This document shows positions 26,623 to 35,993 of a stretch of 64,000 nt of DNA, piece by piece. A program made the position numbers and the translations under genes. The notes under the pieces are model-generated. The model searched no databases and had not been told where the DNA came from. It saw only the letters and a list, made by a program, of their open reading frames with translations. This stretch comes from Phycisphaerales bacterium (lineage in GTDB: Bacteria > Planctomycetota > Phycisphaerae > Phycisphaerales > SM1A02), in contig JAQWPT010000034.1 in the NCBI GenBank assembly GCA_029245245.1, positions 1 to 64,000 on the forward strand, read 5' to 3'. Position 1 is the stretch's first letter. Every line of letters begins with the position of its first letter.

Positions 26623-27696
26623 TCAGTATTCCTTTGCAGCCCGACGCGCCTCGGACTTCGCCCGGCGGGTGGCACGTGGAGGAATGACCTTCTTGGCCAG
26701 CCCGAGTTTCTCGAGCAGCTTGATCTCGTAGTAGGTGACGTCGAACTCCCACCAGCGATGCTGGTTGGAGGCGCTGGCCGGATCGTGGTGGTGGTTGTTG
26801 TGCCACCCTTCACCCACCGTCAACAGGGCAACCAGCCAGTTGTTGGTGCTGTGATCGTCGGTGTCGTGGTTCTTGTAGCCGAAAAGGTGTGACAACGAGT
26901 TCACCGACCAGGTGATGTGCCAGACGGCGACGGTGCGAACGATTGCTCCCCAGATGAAGAGGCTCACGCCGAACTGGAGGGCACCCATGGCGGTTCCATC
27001 GATCGCCCAGCCAAGTCCGTACCCGACGGCGAAGAAGGCCATGGTGTGCGCCACGTAGATCCAGACCCAGAGCCAGCTCTTCTCGAGCTTCATGTAGAAG
27101 GGATCCTTGAGGATGTCACTGGCATACTTGCGATAGGTGTCGATGTTGTGCGTCCGCTTGTTGACCACCAGCAGCCACCCCACGTGCCCCCAGATGAAGT
27201 TCACCAGTGGGCTGTGAGGATCCTCGTGCTCGTCGCTGTGGAGGTGGTGGTACCGATGGGTCGCCACCCACTTGGCCGGCGTATCCTCGAGGCAGCACAG
27301 CGCCATGACGGTGAAACCGTGCTCCAGCCACTTGGGAAGCACGCAACTGTGATGCGTCAGCACCCGGTGGTACAGCATGTTGATGGCCTGGCCGAAGACG
27401 TGCACTCCGACCACCATGACCACCAGGCCGGTCCAACTGAATGCCCAGGGCCAGATGGCCACCAGGGCAAGCAGGTGTACACCGATGATCGAGATCGCGT
27501 AGGGCCAGTTGATGCTGCCCTTGATGACGGCATCAGGAAGCGGCAGGACTGGCTTGGCACCGGGCTCCTCGTAGGGCACCGGGATCGGCACAGGCGGTGA
27601 CACCGGAGCCGATGACGTGGCAGGGGTCGAGCTGGGTTTGGGCAGCTCGATCGCAGGGGCTTCAGTTGGGGGCGGAGTGGTCAAGCGGGCTCCCAT
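26623..27696 (-). CDS. Acyl-CoA/acyl-lipid delta-9-type fatty acid desaturase
   Basis: 357 aa. The three histidine boxes of membrane desaturases are present: HRVLTHH, HRYHH and HNNHH, with GEGWHNNHHHDP typical of stearoyl-CoA desaturases and bacterial delta-9 acyl-lipid enzymes. Four membrane helices surround them. It would place a cis double bond in membrane acyl chains using a di-iron centre, oxygen and an external electron donor. The first 55 residues are Pro-rich and probably disordered, and the C-terminus is basic. Confidence 0.92.
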   Translation of the reverse strand: MGARLTTPPPTEAPAIELPKPSSTPATSSAPVSPPVPIPVPYEEPGAKPVLPLPDAVIKGSINWPYAISIIGVHLLALVAIWPWAFSWTGLVVMVVGVHVFGQAINMLYHRVLTHHSCVLPKWLEHGFTVMALCCLEDTPAKWVATHRYHHLHSDEHEDPHSPLVNFIWGHVGWLLVVNKRTHNIDTYRKYASDILKDPFYMKLEKSWLWVWIYVAHTMAFFAVGYGLGWAIDGTAMGALQFGVSLFIWGAIVRTVAVWHITWSVNSLSHLFGYKNHDTDDHSTNNWLVALLTVGEGWHNNHHHDPASASNQHRWWEFDVTYYEIKLLEKLGLAKKVIPPRATRRAKSEARRAAKEY

Positions 27697-27798
27697 CCCT
27701 GATCATCCTGTCAAACCGACGATTGGCCCCACAGGAATGTGTGATCCATCACGTTGTCGTCCCATTCTAACAGAATAGGCACCAGACAGCCGCGGGGC

Positions 27799-29181
27799 TC
27801 ATTTCAGGCCGTATTCCTTGAGCTTCCGGTAGAGCGTTCGCTCACCGATCCCAAGCATCTCGGCAGCCTGCTCCCGGTTTCCACCGGTCATCTGCAGTGT
27901 CTGCCTGATGGCCTCCTTCTCCAGGCGGTCAAGGCCCACACCGGCCAACCCCCCCAGGTGGAGGTGCTCATCGTGATCACTCATTCGGATCTCGTCGGGC
28001 ACATCATTGACGTCGATGACTTGATTGGTACTCATCACGACGATTTTTTGAACGATATTGAAGAGCTGCCGCACGTTCCCGGGCCAGTTGTAGGCAACGA
28101 GGCGAAGCATGGCGGGTTCACTGAACGTCGGCGAGGGCCGCTCCAGTTCGGCCGCGAAACGGCCTGCGGCATGGTTCACGAGCAGCGGGATGTCTTCCCG
28201 TCGCTCCCGCAGTGGCGGGATGTGGATCTCGGCCCCGTTGATCCGGAAGTAGAGATCCTCTCGGAATTTTTCCTCGTCGATGAAATGCTGGAGATCACGG
28301 TTGGTGGCACTGATGAATCGGACGTCAGTCGATCGCTCCGTGTTCGAACCCAGCCGGATCACTTCCCCGGTTTCGAGCACACGCAGAAGCTTCGCCTGCA
28401 TGGCCATGGGCATGTCGCCGATCTCGTCCAGGAAGATCGTGCCCTTGTCCGCATATTCGAACACGCCCTCTCGATCCTTCTCCGCCCCGGTGAACGCCCC
28501 CTTGATGTGGCCGAACAACTGGTCTTCCAGCAGGGATTCACTCTGCCCGGCACAATTGAAGGCCACGTAGCGTCGGTCCAGTCGCTTGGACTGGTTGTGC
28601 ACGGCCTTGGCGATCAGTTCCTTTCCGGTGCCGGATTCACCGGTGATCAGAATGGGGATCATGCTCGGGGCGACCTGGCGAATGACCTGGATCACCTTCC
28701 GGATTCCGGTGGACTCCCCGATGATTCCTTCGAAGCCGAAGGCGGAATCCACCTTGCCCCGCAACTGGGTGTTGTGGTGACGGAGGTGGACGGTCTCGCA
28801 GGCTCGATTGACCAGGTTGCGGAAGACCTCAAGGTCCAGCGGCTTCTCGATGAAGTCGTAGGCTCCTCCCTGGAGGGCGGCTTTCGCAGTCGCCACGTCC
28901 CCGTGGGCCGTCACCATGATGGTCTCGGCATCGGGCTGGTGTTCCTGCGTCATCCTCAGGACATCCAGGCCCGAGGTCTCTTCCTCCATGCACAGGTCGG
29001 TCACGATCACGTCGAAGTTGCCGAAGCGGAGTTCCTCCTCGGCAGCCTTGGCTCCATCAACGATGGTGCAGACATGCCCCACTCGCCGCAGGGCCTCGGC
29101 CATGACCTCCGCGTGGTCGACTTCATCGTCCACCAGCAGGATCTGGGCGTGCAGGTCATGTTCCCCGTGTTGCTCCGACAT
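27799..29181 (-). CDS. NtrC-family sigma-54-dependent response regulator
   Basis: 460 aa from the ATG at 29181 (the open frame continues to 29445, but those residues look non-coding). Residues 12-125 are a receiver domain with acidic pocket Asp18/Asp19, phospho-acceptor Asp62 and Lys113. Residues 150-380 are an AAA+ sigma-54 activator: Walker A GESGTGKE (181-188), the sigma-54-contacting GAFTGA loop (228-233) and LDEIGD. The C-terminus is a Fis-type helix-turn-helix (REQAAEMLGIGERTLYRKL). It activates transcription at -24/-12 promoters; the flagellar sites in this window are possible targets, but nothing links them directly. No sensor kinase gene is adjacent. Confidence 0.94.
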   Translation of the reverse strand: MSEQHGEHDLHAQILLVDDEVDHAEVMAEALRRVGHVCTIVDGAKAAEEELRFGNFDVIVTDLCMEEETSGLDVLRMTQEHQPDAETIMVTAHGDVATAKAALQGGAYDFIEKPLDLEVFRNLVNRACETVHLRHHNTQLRGKVDSAFGFEGIIGESTGIRKVIQVIRQVAPSMIPILITGESGTGKELIAKAVHNQSKRLDRRYVAFNCAGQSESLLEDQLFGHIKGAFTGAEKDREGVFEYADKGTIFLDEIGDMPMAMQAKLLRVLETGEVIRLGSNTERSTDVRFISATNRDLQHFIDEEKFREDLYFRINGAEIHIPPLRERREDIPLLVNHAAGRFAAELERPSPTFSEPAMLRLVAYNWPGNVRQLFNIVQKIVVMSTNQVIDVNDVPDEIRMSDHDEHLHLGGLAGVGLDRLEKEAIRQTLQMTGGNREQAAEMLGIGERTLYRKLKEYGLK

Positions 29182-29189
29182 CGGGGCAC

Positions 29190-29195
29190 AGTGTA
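29190..29195 (-). promoter_or_regulatory. -10-like box before the NtrC-type gene
   Basis: TACACT on the minus strand ends eight bases before the ATG at 29181, with no Shine-Dalgarno sequence. The same hexamer precedes the fused iron-sulfur/NrfD gene. Confidence 0.4.
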
Positions 29196-29250
29196 CCCAC
29201 ACCGCACCCACCGAGGCCGAAATGTCCAGCAAGCGAGCGCCAGGCGGCGA

Positions 29251-29256
29251 TAGAAT
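29251..29256 (+). promoter_or_regulatory. -10 box of a probable leaderless murC transcript
   Basis: TAGAAT ends six bases before the murC ATG, identical in sequence and distance to the cbs promoter. Confidence 0.55.
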
Positions 29257-29262
29257 GACTGG

Positions 29263-30759
29263 ATGTCCGAATCGACGCACACCGAGCAAGGCATGATTGA
29301 CGCATGCTCGAAGCCCCCACGCCGGGCGGGTCGCCTGGCTGCCATTTCCCGGGCTGATTTCATCGGGATCGGGGGCTGTGGCATGTCCGGGCTGGCCCGA
29401 ATGCTCCATTCCCTGGGCATCGAGACCTCGGGCTCCGATGCCCAAACTTCTCCGGTCACCGACGCCCTCATGGCCCAGGGACTTTCAATTCGAACCGTCC
29501 AGGACGGGATCGGCCTGCCCTCCAACCTCGACCTGCTGGTGACCTCCGCCGCGATCGCCCCGGACCATCCCGAGGTCCTCGCCGCCGAGCAGCGTGGAAT
29601 CGAGATCCGAACCTACGCCGAGGTACTCGGCATGGTCCAGGAAGGCCGCACTGGCGTGAGCATTGCCGGCACCCATGGCAAGAGCACCACTGCGGCCATG
29701 CTGTGTCACATCCTCGTCTCGTGCGGATTCGATCCGAGTTTCATCATCGGAGCCAACTGTGACCAGATCGGTGGAGGCAGCCGGACCGGGGCCGACACCA
29801 TCCCCCCCAACGGTCCCCTCGCCGGTGACCCGGGCATCCTGGTCTGCGAGGCGTGCGAGTTCAACCGTTCCTTCCACCAGCACCGACCAACAGTGGCGTT
29901 GATCAACAACATCGAGGAAGACCACCTCGACATCTATGGTTCACTCGACAGCATCATCGATGCCTTCCGGGAGTTCGCGCTGAAGTTGCCGCCGGCCGAG
30001 GATGGCGGCAGCCTGCTGATCGCCCACGACGAGGCCCATCGACACCACATCACTCCCCCGCTGTCGTGCCACGTCGCGACCTTTGGATTCCACCCCGAGG
30101 CTGATTACCAGGTGGAGTGGAACCCCGCCGTCCAACGAACCGGCATCCTGCGTGACGGGATGTGGACGGCGCAGTGGACGAACCCGATGCCGGGGGCTCA
30201 CAATGCATTGAACGCCGCCGCCGCAGTGATCCTTGCTCACCAACTCGGTGCTGAATGGGATGATGCCGCAGAAGCCATGGCCGCCTTCAAGGGACTCGAT
30301 CGTCGCACCCAGCGCCTTGGAACTCGCACCGTGGATGGCGGCTCCGTCATCGTCTACGACGACTACGGGCACCATCCGACCGAAATCGAACGAACCCTCA
30401 AGGCCCTCCGGAACCACGAACAGCCTGAACGGCTCATCTGCGTGTTCCAACCACACCAGCACAGCAGAACCCGGTTTCTCCTCGAGCAGTTCGCAGAGAG
30501 TTTCGCCCAGGCCGACGAGGTCCTGGTCCCGCCGATCTACTTCGTCCGGGACTCCGAGGCGGAGAAGCATCGAGTCAGTGCCGTCGACCTGGTCCGGAGG
30601 CTGCAGGACCGGGGGACCGCCGCCCGGCATGTCGACACCTTCGACGCCATCGTTGAGATTCTCGAACAGGATCTCGTCGCCGGCGATCTCCTGGTGATCA
30701 TGGGCGCCGGCCCGGTCTGGACCATCGGACGTGATTTCCTCGACAGAAGCACGCCATGA
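29263..30759 (+). CDS. murC: UDP-N-acetylmuramate--L-alanine ligase
   Basis: 498 aa. It adds L-alanine to UDP-MurNAc, the first step of peptide stem synthesis in the cytosol. Visible are the N-terminal Rossmann motif GIGGCGMSGLA, the ATP loop GTHGKST and the second-domain NIEEDHLDIYG; the C-terminal ligase domain has the DDYGHHPTEI motif typical of MurC. The first 30 residues are an extension ahead of the family core, and a second ATG at 29293 would shorten it. It is the first gene of a murC-murB-ddl-ftsQ-like operon, so the organism makes peptidoglycan precursors. Confidence 0.95.
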   Translation: MSESTHTEQGMIDACSKPPRRAGRLAAISRADFIGIGGCGMSGLARMLHSLGIETSGSDAQTSPVTDALMAQGLSIRTVQDGIGLPSNLDLLVTSAAIAPDHPEVLAAEQRGIEIRTYAEVLGMVQEGRTGVSIAGTHGKSTTAAMLCHILVSCGFDPSFIIGANCDQIGGGSRTGADTIPPNGPLAGDPGILVCEACEFNRSFHQHRPTVALINNIEEDHLDIYGSLDSIIDAFREFALKLPPAEDGGSLLIAHDEAHRHHITPPLSCHVATFGFHPEADYQVEWNPAVQRTGILRDGMWTAQWTNPMPGAHNALNAAAAVILAHQLGAEWDDAAEAMAAFKGLDRRTQRLGTRTVDGGSVIVYDDYGHHPTEIERTLKALRNHEQPERLICVFQPHQHSRTRFLLEQFAESFAQADEVLVPPIYFVRDSEAEKHRVSAVDLVRRLQDRGTAARHVDTFDAIVEILEQDLVAGDLLVIMGAGPVWTIGRDFLDRSTP

Positions 30760-31703
30760 GCAACCAGGCTCGTTCGCAGCTCTTTGGAGACCTGGACGTC
30801 ACGGTCGAGCTCGACGCGCCCATCGGAGCGATGACCTGGTTCGGCATCGGTGGCAAGGCCGATGCCCTGGTTCACCCCCACACCAAGGACGCACTCGTCA
30901 CCCTGGTGGCACGGTGCGCCCAGTCCCTTGTCCCCATCCGGGTTCTCGGCAAGGGCGCCAATCTCCTCGTGGATGATGACGGCGTCGACGGAATCGTGCT
31001 GATGATGGACGATCCGATCTTCAGGGAACTGAAGTTCAACCGAAACGGTCCGGTCCATCGCCTCCATGCCATGGCCGGTGCCGATCTCTTCAAGACCGTC
31101 AACGAACTTGCCCGGCAGGGTCTCTCCGGGATGGAACAGGTCGCAGGAATCCCCGGAACCATTGGTGGCGGACTGCGGATGAACGCTGGTGGCACGTATG
31201 GCTGCATCGGGGACAACGTGGAAACGGTGCAATGCTGCTCAATGTCCGGTGAACTGCTCAGCTATGACGCTTCCCAACTCGAATTCTCCTACCGGAGCAC
31301 CAACATTCCAGAGGGCATCGTGCTCTCGGCCACCTTTACCCTGCAACCAAGCCAACCCGTGGCCGTGCGTGCTCGGGTACGTGAGATCTTCGCCGCCAAG
31401 CAGGCGGCACAGCCGATGGCCGACAAGTCCGCCGGCTGCGCCTTCCGGAATCCGAACGATCGGGAGGGCACGCGTGTTCCCGCAGGACGATTGATCGATG
31501 AAGCCGGCCTGAAGGGACTCACCGAGGGTGGTGCCACCGTGAGTACCCAGCATGCCAATTTCATCACCACCAATCCCACCGCGACGGCCAGCCATGTCCG
31601 AAAGCTGATGGCCCTTGTGCAGCAACGGGTCATGGACCATCATGGAATCCAACTGGAACCCGAGGTCGTGACCTGGGAACGAACGGGAGTCGCGTCGGAA
31701 TGA
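30756..31703 (+). CDS. murB: UDP-N-acetylenolpyruvoylglucosamine reductase
   Basis: 315 aa, starting in the ATGA overlap with murC. It reduces UDP-GlcNAc-enolpyruvate to UDP-MurNAc with NADPH and FAD. The FAD-binding GKGANLLVDD, the GMEQVAGIPGTIGGGLRMNAG block, the YRSTN segment of type I MurB and the CAFRNP segment are present. It acts one step before MurC in the pathway although it follows it in the operon. Confidence 0.95.
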   Translation: MSNQARSQLFGDLDVTVELDAPIGAMTWFGIGGKADALVHPHTKDALVTLVARCAQSLVPIRVLGKGANLLVDDDGVDGIVLMMDDPIFRELKFNRNGPVHRLHAMAGADLFKTVNELARQGLSGMEQVAGIPGTIGGGLRMNAGGTYGCIGDNVETVQCCSMSGELLSYDASQLEFSYRSTNIPEGIVLSATFTLQPSQPVAVRARVREIFAAKQAAQPMADKSAGCAFRNPNDREGTRVPAGRLIDEAGLKGLTEGGATVSTQHANFITTNPTATASHVRKLMALVQQRVMDHHGIQLEPEVVTWERTGVASE

Positions 31704-32629
31704 AGGACCTGGACCGAATCCGCGTCGCCGTCCTCATGGGAGGACCGGACGAAGAGCACGAGGTCAGCCTCGCCTCCGGCTCCGCCGTGGCGGCCGCTCT
31801 TGCACGAGTGGACGGCATCGAGGTGGAATCCCGGGTCATCGACACCATCGATGCGGAAGCACTCCTGCGACTTGAAGCAGACGTCATCTTTCCCGTGCTC
31901 CACGGCCCATGGGGCGAAGGTGGAGGCATCCAGCGGGAACTGGAGCAGGCCGGTGTCCCGTTCGTCGGTTCGGGTACCCGGGCCTCAGCCATCGCCATGG
32001 ACAAGGTCCGCACCAAGGAACTCGCCGCCGAACTCGGGGTCGCCACACCCGCATGGCAGGTCCTTGAACACGGCACCGAACGGGCCCTTGCCGCCCCCGC
32101 CGTTCTCAAACCACCGGCACAGGGGTCGAGCATCGATCTCTTCATCTGCCGGAGCGAAGACCAGTTGAAGCACCACCGTGCACAGTTGCATCGTTCCTAC
32201 GAGACCGTACTCGCCGAGGCCTGCATCACCGGACGCGAAGTCACGGTGGGCGTGGTCGGCGACGCGACCCTCCCCCTCGTCGAAATCATCCCGGCCGATG
32301 GGTTCTACGACTACGACGCCAAATACAACCGGGACGATACGGAGTACCGTGTCGATCCGGACCTGCCCGACCTGCTCACGGAGGCCTGCCGCTGCAACGC
32401 CCTGGCCATCGGACGAGCACTGGGGTGCCGCGATCTCTACCGGGTCGATTTCATCGTCGATGAACAACTTCCCTGGATGCTCGAGGTCAATACCATGCCC
32501 GGCTTCACGGACCATTCGCTCCTGCCGATGGCGGCCAGGGCCGGCGGACAGTCCATGGAATCCCTCTGCCACGACCTGGTCCGCATGGCGGCGACACGTG
32601 CCATGGGCGAGCCCACCACCCGTCGGTAA
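31700..32629 (+). CDS. ddl: D-alanine--D-alanine ligase
   Basis: 309 aa, ATGA overlap with murB. It joins two D-alanines with ATP for the pentapeptide end. The ATP-grasp features are clear: VAVLMGGPDEEHEVSLASG at the start, FPVLHGPWGEGG, the GREVTVGVVG stretch, YDYDAKY and the metal-binding EVNTMPGFT. Length is normal. The Tyr of YDYDAKY predicts D-Ala-D-Ala rather than D-lactate products. Confidence 0.95.
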   Translation: MKDLDRIRVAVLMGGPDEEHEVSLASGSAVAAALARVDGIEVESRVIDTIDAEALLRLEADVIFPVLHGPWGEGGGIQRELEQAGVPFVGSGTRASAIAMDKVRTKELAAELGVATPAWQVLEHGTERALAAPAVLKPPAQGSSIDLFICRSEDQLKHHRAQLHRSYETVLAEACITGREVTVGVVGDATLPLVEIIPADGFYDYDAKYNRDDTEYRVDPDLPDLLTEACRCNALAIGRALGCRDLYRVDFIVDEQLPWMLEVNTMPGFTDHSLLPMAARAGGQSMESLCHDLVRMAATRAMGEPTTRR

Positions 32630-32697
32630 GCATCTCCCGGGACCGGGAATGAAGGAACACCACCCTGTTGGTCGATGCCAAGGGGACCCGCCCCTGG

Positions 32698-33558
32698 ATG
32701 ACCCCACGCATGCGAACCACCTTCACCCACATGCTCTCTCTCCTGCGATCCGCCTGCGACCGCTGCATGGCCCCACCTGTCACCGGGTGGCTGGGCGGAC
32801 TCGCCTTCGTGACCGGGGTGGTCGTGGCCCTTGCCTTGAGCGTGGATTCGCTGCGGGCCCGGGTGCATGCCCCCGTGCACTCGGTCACGATTCGATTCCT
32901 GGATGCCCCGTCGTGGGTAGGCGACTCGCTCCATGATCACCTCACCAGTCTGGCAGCTCCCTGGCTGCTGGGCACGAAGCTCGACCGCGTGGACCTGATC
33001 AACGCCCGCGAATCGCTCATCGCATCCGGGTGCTTTGCGGATGTCGTGCAGGTTCGAAGAGGCGGCAGCAGCGTGGTGGAGATCGATGCCGTCTTCCTGA
33101 AGCCACGTGCCCGTGTGCTTGATGTTTCCGGCCCCCTGCTGGTGGACCGCGAAGGATTCGTACTGCCCGCCGGGTACCGCATCGGAGAAACCACGCACCT
33201 CGTGCACATTCTCAACCCGGCCTACGCCGCGCCGGATACGCCCGCCAGCCGCTGGCTCGGCGACGACATGAACGCTTCGCTGCAACTGCTCGACACGCTC
33301 GACGACCAGGAATGGTTTTCGCAGATCACCGCCATCGATCTCGGCGACTACGACATGCAGCGACAACTGGTCCTGGTCACCGAACTGGGAACACGGATCC
33401 TGTGGGGCTCTCCCCCCGGAAGAGAAACCGTCCTGGAAGCACTCACCCACGAGAAGATCGAACGACTCACCTGGCTGCATACCTACCATGGGCGAATCGA
33501 CCAGCACCATCGCGGGGAAATCGACGTCACGGATGCCAGCATCGTGATCAAACGATGA
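32698..33558 (+). CDS. FtsQ/DivIB-like cell division protein
   Basis: 286 aa from an ATG at 32698 (a TTG at 32668 is also in frame). A short cytoplasmic part and one membrane helix (about residues 30-52) precede a POTRA-like domain (HAPVHSVTIRFLDAP onward) and a beta domain with PLLVDREGFVLP, which aligns with the LVDxxGxVF element of FtsQ. The end (ILWGSPPGRETVLEALTHEK) also follows the FtsQ pattern. Identity is low, and placement after murC-murB-ddl is the strongest evidence. ftsA and ftsZ do not follow; a cardiolipin synthase gene does. Confidence 0.75.
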   Translation: MTPRMRTTFTHMLSLLRSACDRCMAPPVTGWLGGLAFVTGVVVALALSVDSLRARVHAPVHSVTIRFLDAPSWVGDSLHDHLTSLAAPWLLGTKLDRVDLINARESLIASGCFADVVQVRRGGSSVVEIDAVFLKPRARVLDVSGPLLVDREGFVLPAGYRIGETTHLVHILNPAYAAPDTPASRWLGDDMNASLQLLDTLDDQEWFSQITAIDLGDYDMQRQLVLVTELGTRILWGSPPGRETVLEALTHEKIERLTWLHTYHGRIDQHHRGEIDVTDASIVIKR

Positions 33559-33622
33559 TCTTTCCCAACGTCGACTGCGGCCGGGTTGTCAATACCGGCA
33601 CCAGTTGTCAAGATGCCTCTCG

Positions 33623-35062
33623 ATGAGTTGGCTCTTCACTTCGATTCTCATCCTTGCCGAGTTGGCGATGGTCTTCGTACTCATCGCCCATGTCCTGCTG
33701 CGACGATCTGGAACCTCGGAAACCAGACTGGCATGGATCCTGCTGATCACGATCCTGCCCATCGTTGGCGCACTTGCCTACCTGCTGCTGGGGGCACCCA
33801 GAGGCAACCGCCAGATTCGCCGCCACGCCAGCGTCCGTGGCTGCTTCCCAGGCATGCTGCGAACACGCAGCCAGGACCTGCCCAAACTGGATCCAGACGT
33901 CCCACGCCATTACCAGCAGGTCTTTTCGCTGATCGAAGCCGTCTCGGATACCGATGCCATGGCGGGGCACGAACTGGAACTGCTCGCCGGTGGCGATGCC
34001 TTCTTCGCCCAGCTCATCAAGGACATCGATGCCGCCACGACATCCTGCCACCTGCTGAGCTACATCTACCTTGATGATGAAGATGGCCGCAGGGTCGCCG
34101 AAGCACTGATCCGCGCCAGCGGACGCAACGTGGCCTGCCGTGTTCTTGTCGATTCACTTGGATCAAAGGGATTCATCAACTCCAGTACGAAGCAACGCAT
34201 GGAGGCAGCCGGAGTCCAGGTACACGAGGGGCTGCCGACCCGGATTCTCACGATGCTCTGGGCCCGCATGGACGTCCGGAACCATCGGAAGATCGTCGTG
34301 ATCGACAACACGATCGGCTACATCGGCAGTCAGAACATCGCCTCCGAATCGTTTGCGCCCAAGGCGCGGTATGCACCCTGGGTGGACTGCATGGTGCGCA
34401 TGCATGGCCCCGGCGTTCACGATCTGCAGGAACTCTTCATCGAGGACTGGTACCTCGACAGCAACGAGGAACTGAGTGGTCTCCTCCAAGCACCACCAGC
34501 GGTCCTGCAATCGAAGACCACCGCGCAGATCATCGGCAGTGGACCGAACTTCAGGAACGAGGCACTCAGCCTCGCCTTCCAAGCCACCATCAACGCGGCG
34601 GAAAAGAACCTGACACTCACCACTCCCTACTTCGTACCGGACCAGGCTACGACGGTGGCCATTCAGAGTGCTGCGATGCGAGGAGTCCACACCACGCTCA
34701 TCCTTCCGGCCCGGAATGATTCGAAACTCGTCGCTCTCGCCAGCTCCGCCCAGTACGAAGACCTCCTGAAGGCGGGTGTCAAGATCCACCTCTTCCAGGC
34801 GGGACTGCTGCACGCCAAGACGATGACGGTGGACCACCAGTTGTTCATGGTCGGCTCCGCCAACCTGGACCGGCGGTCACTGCAGTTGAACTTCGAGGTC
34901 AGCCTCTTCGGGTGGGATTCGGACTTCGCAGCCCAGCTCCACTTCCTGCAGATGAGCTATCTCCAGCAGTCCACCCCACTGGACTCCACTGCCTGGGAGA
35001 AGCGAAGCGGGTTCAAGCGACTGGCCTGCAATGCCGCTGGACTCCTGGGGCCACTGCTCTGA
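33623..35062 (+). CDS. cls: Cardiolipin synthase (phospholipase D family)
   Basis: 479 aa from the ATG at 33623. Two N-terminal membrane helices precede two PLD domains, each with an HKD motif: NHRKIVVIDNTIGYIGSQN near 230-248 and HAKTMTVDHQLFMVGSAN near 400-417. It condenses two phosphatidylglycerols, or a similar pair, to cardiolipin at the inner membrane. The hydrophobic LLITILPIVGALAYLLLGAP stretch matches the bacterial Cls N-terminus. It is 64 bp downstream of the FtsQ-like gene and may belong to the same operon. Confidence 0.92.
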   Translation: MSWLFTSILILAELAMVFVLIAHVLLRRSGTSETRLAWILLITILPIVGALAYLLLGAPRGNRQIRRHASVRGCFPGMLRTRSQDLPKLDPDVPRHYQQVFSLIEAVSDTDAMAGHELELLAGGDAFFAQLIKDIDAATTSCHLLSYIYLDDEDGRRVAEALIRASGRNVACRVLVDSLGSKGFINSSTKQRMEAAGVQVHEGLPTRILTMLWARMDVRNHRKIVVIDNTIGYIGSQNIASESFAPKARYAPWVDCMVRMHGPGVHDLQELFIEDWYLDSNEELSGLLQAPPAVLQSKTTAQIIGSGPNFRNEALSLAFQATINAAEKNLTLTTPYFVPDQATTVAIQSAAMRGVHTTLILPARNDSKLVALASSAQYEDLLKAGVKIHLFQAGLLHAKTMTVDHQLFMVGSANLDRRSLQLNFEVSLFGWDSDFAAQLHFLQMSYLQQSTPLDSTAWEKRSGFKRLACNAAGLLGPLL

Positions 35063-35201
35063 ATCAGGGCAAAAACCACCCAGTTTCACACCTCAGCCCT
35101 GAAACTGCCCTCAATACGTGCTTCCTGTTTCTTTTTCACCACGTGCTGGCATGCAACGTATTGAAATGAAAGTGCTTGGGAGTACAGTGGGGACAAGGAA
35201 T

Positions 35202-35218
35202 GGCCCAGTATCTGGGCC
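35202..35218. promoter_or_regulatory. 17-bp palindrome ahead of a PEP-CTERM-like gene
   Basis: GGCCCAG-TAT-CTGGGCC is a perfect inverted repeat 15 bp upstream of the ATG at 35234 and next to the GAGGAAGAG ribosome-binding site. A weak TTGAAA (35161) and TACAGT pair lies just upstream. It may be an operator or an mRNA hairpin next to the ribosome-binding site. Confidence 0.4.
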
Positions 35219-35233
35219 CTGAGGAAGAGAAAT

Positions 35234-35977
35234 ATGGCTCGAAACATGCCATCGGTATCAGGGCGGACTGCCCTGATGACCTTGTGTGCCTTCGGACTGC
35301 TGTCGCAGTCCGCCGTGGCTGCGCAACTGCTCATGGAAGGTCCGGGCATCGCCCTGGAACTTCACTCGGGCATCATGGCCGGCACCCTCGATGACGGCAT
35401 CCAGACCTTCTCCAGCGACGACCTCTCCTTCATGCAGGAGCAACTGGCCGAAGACGGCATCGATACCACCGGGCGCATCTCGATACTGCTCGCGGAGACC
35501 GGTAACGGATTTGCCTTCATCAACCTCTTCGACGGATCGGCCACCCCCCTCGCAAGCGGCACGAACGACAGCACGCTCGGATTCAACAGCTTCATCGGCG
35601 GGAATGCCGAACACCATTGGAACACCGATGCGGGTGGATCGATGAGCTGGTTCGACTTTGGCCTCACCCAGATGGTTGACGGTACGTTTGAATGGCAGAC
35701 CGGCGTCACCTCGGAAGGATTCGCATGGTCGAACCTTGAGGAAGGCGAGACCGGCACCGTGAGTTTCGTGGACCTCGGCCTCGACAAGTTGATCCCGGAC
35801 ATGATGCTCCAGTACATCACCTTCAACGGCGTGTCCTGGGAAGTCGAGGCATACGATGACTTCGACGCCGATGCCACCCAGTACAACGTCAGTTTCTACG
35901 TAACCGGTGTTCCCGGTCCAGCCGGGATCGCAGTGCTGGCACTGGCTGCCATGCGGCGACGCCGACGGCGACACTGA
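35234..35977 (+). CDS. Secreted protein with PEP-CTERM-like tail
   Basis: 247 aa. Signal peptide (LMTLCAFGLLSQSAVA), then an acidic beta-rich domain of about 190 residues of unknown family. The last 22 residues read VPGPAGIAVLALAAMRRRRRR and a final His: a Pro/Gly motif, short hydrophobic helix and Arg cluster, the three-part layout of PEP-CTERM sorting signals, which are removed by exosortases. A GAGGAAGAG ribosome-binding site supports the start. Nothing around it suggests a substrate or partner. Confidence 0.85.
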   Translation: MARNMPSVSGRTALMTLCAFGLLSQSAVAAQLLMEGPGIALELHSGIMAGTLDDGIQTFSSDDLSFMQEQLAEDGIDTTGRISILLAETGNGFAFINLFDGSATPLASGTNDSTLGFNSFIGGNAEHHWNTDAGGSMSWFDFGLTQMVDGTFEWQTGVTSEGFAWSNLEEGETGTVSFVDLGLDKLIPDMMLQYITFNGVSWEVEAYDDFDADATQYNVSFYVTGVPGPAGIAVLALAAMRRRRRRH

Positions 35978-35993
35978 CCGGAAGCCGGCCTGC

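Noticed and set aside
27754-29253. Open frame of 499 codons on the plus strand
   Set aside because: Antisense to the NtrC-type regulator, which has a complete receiver, AAA+ and helix-turn-helix layout.
35081-35107. Terminator after cardiolipin synthase
   Set aside because: An 8-bp stem (CAGTTTCA/TGAAACTG) with a 13-base loop is present, but the T-rich stretch begins about 15 bases later, so the case is too weak.
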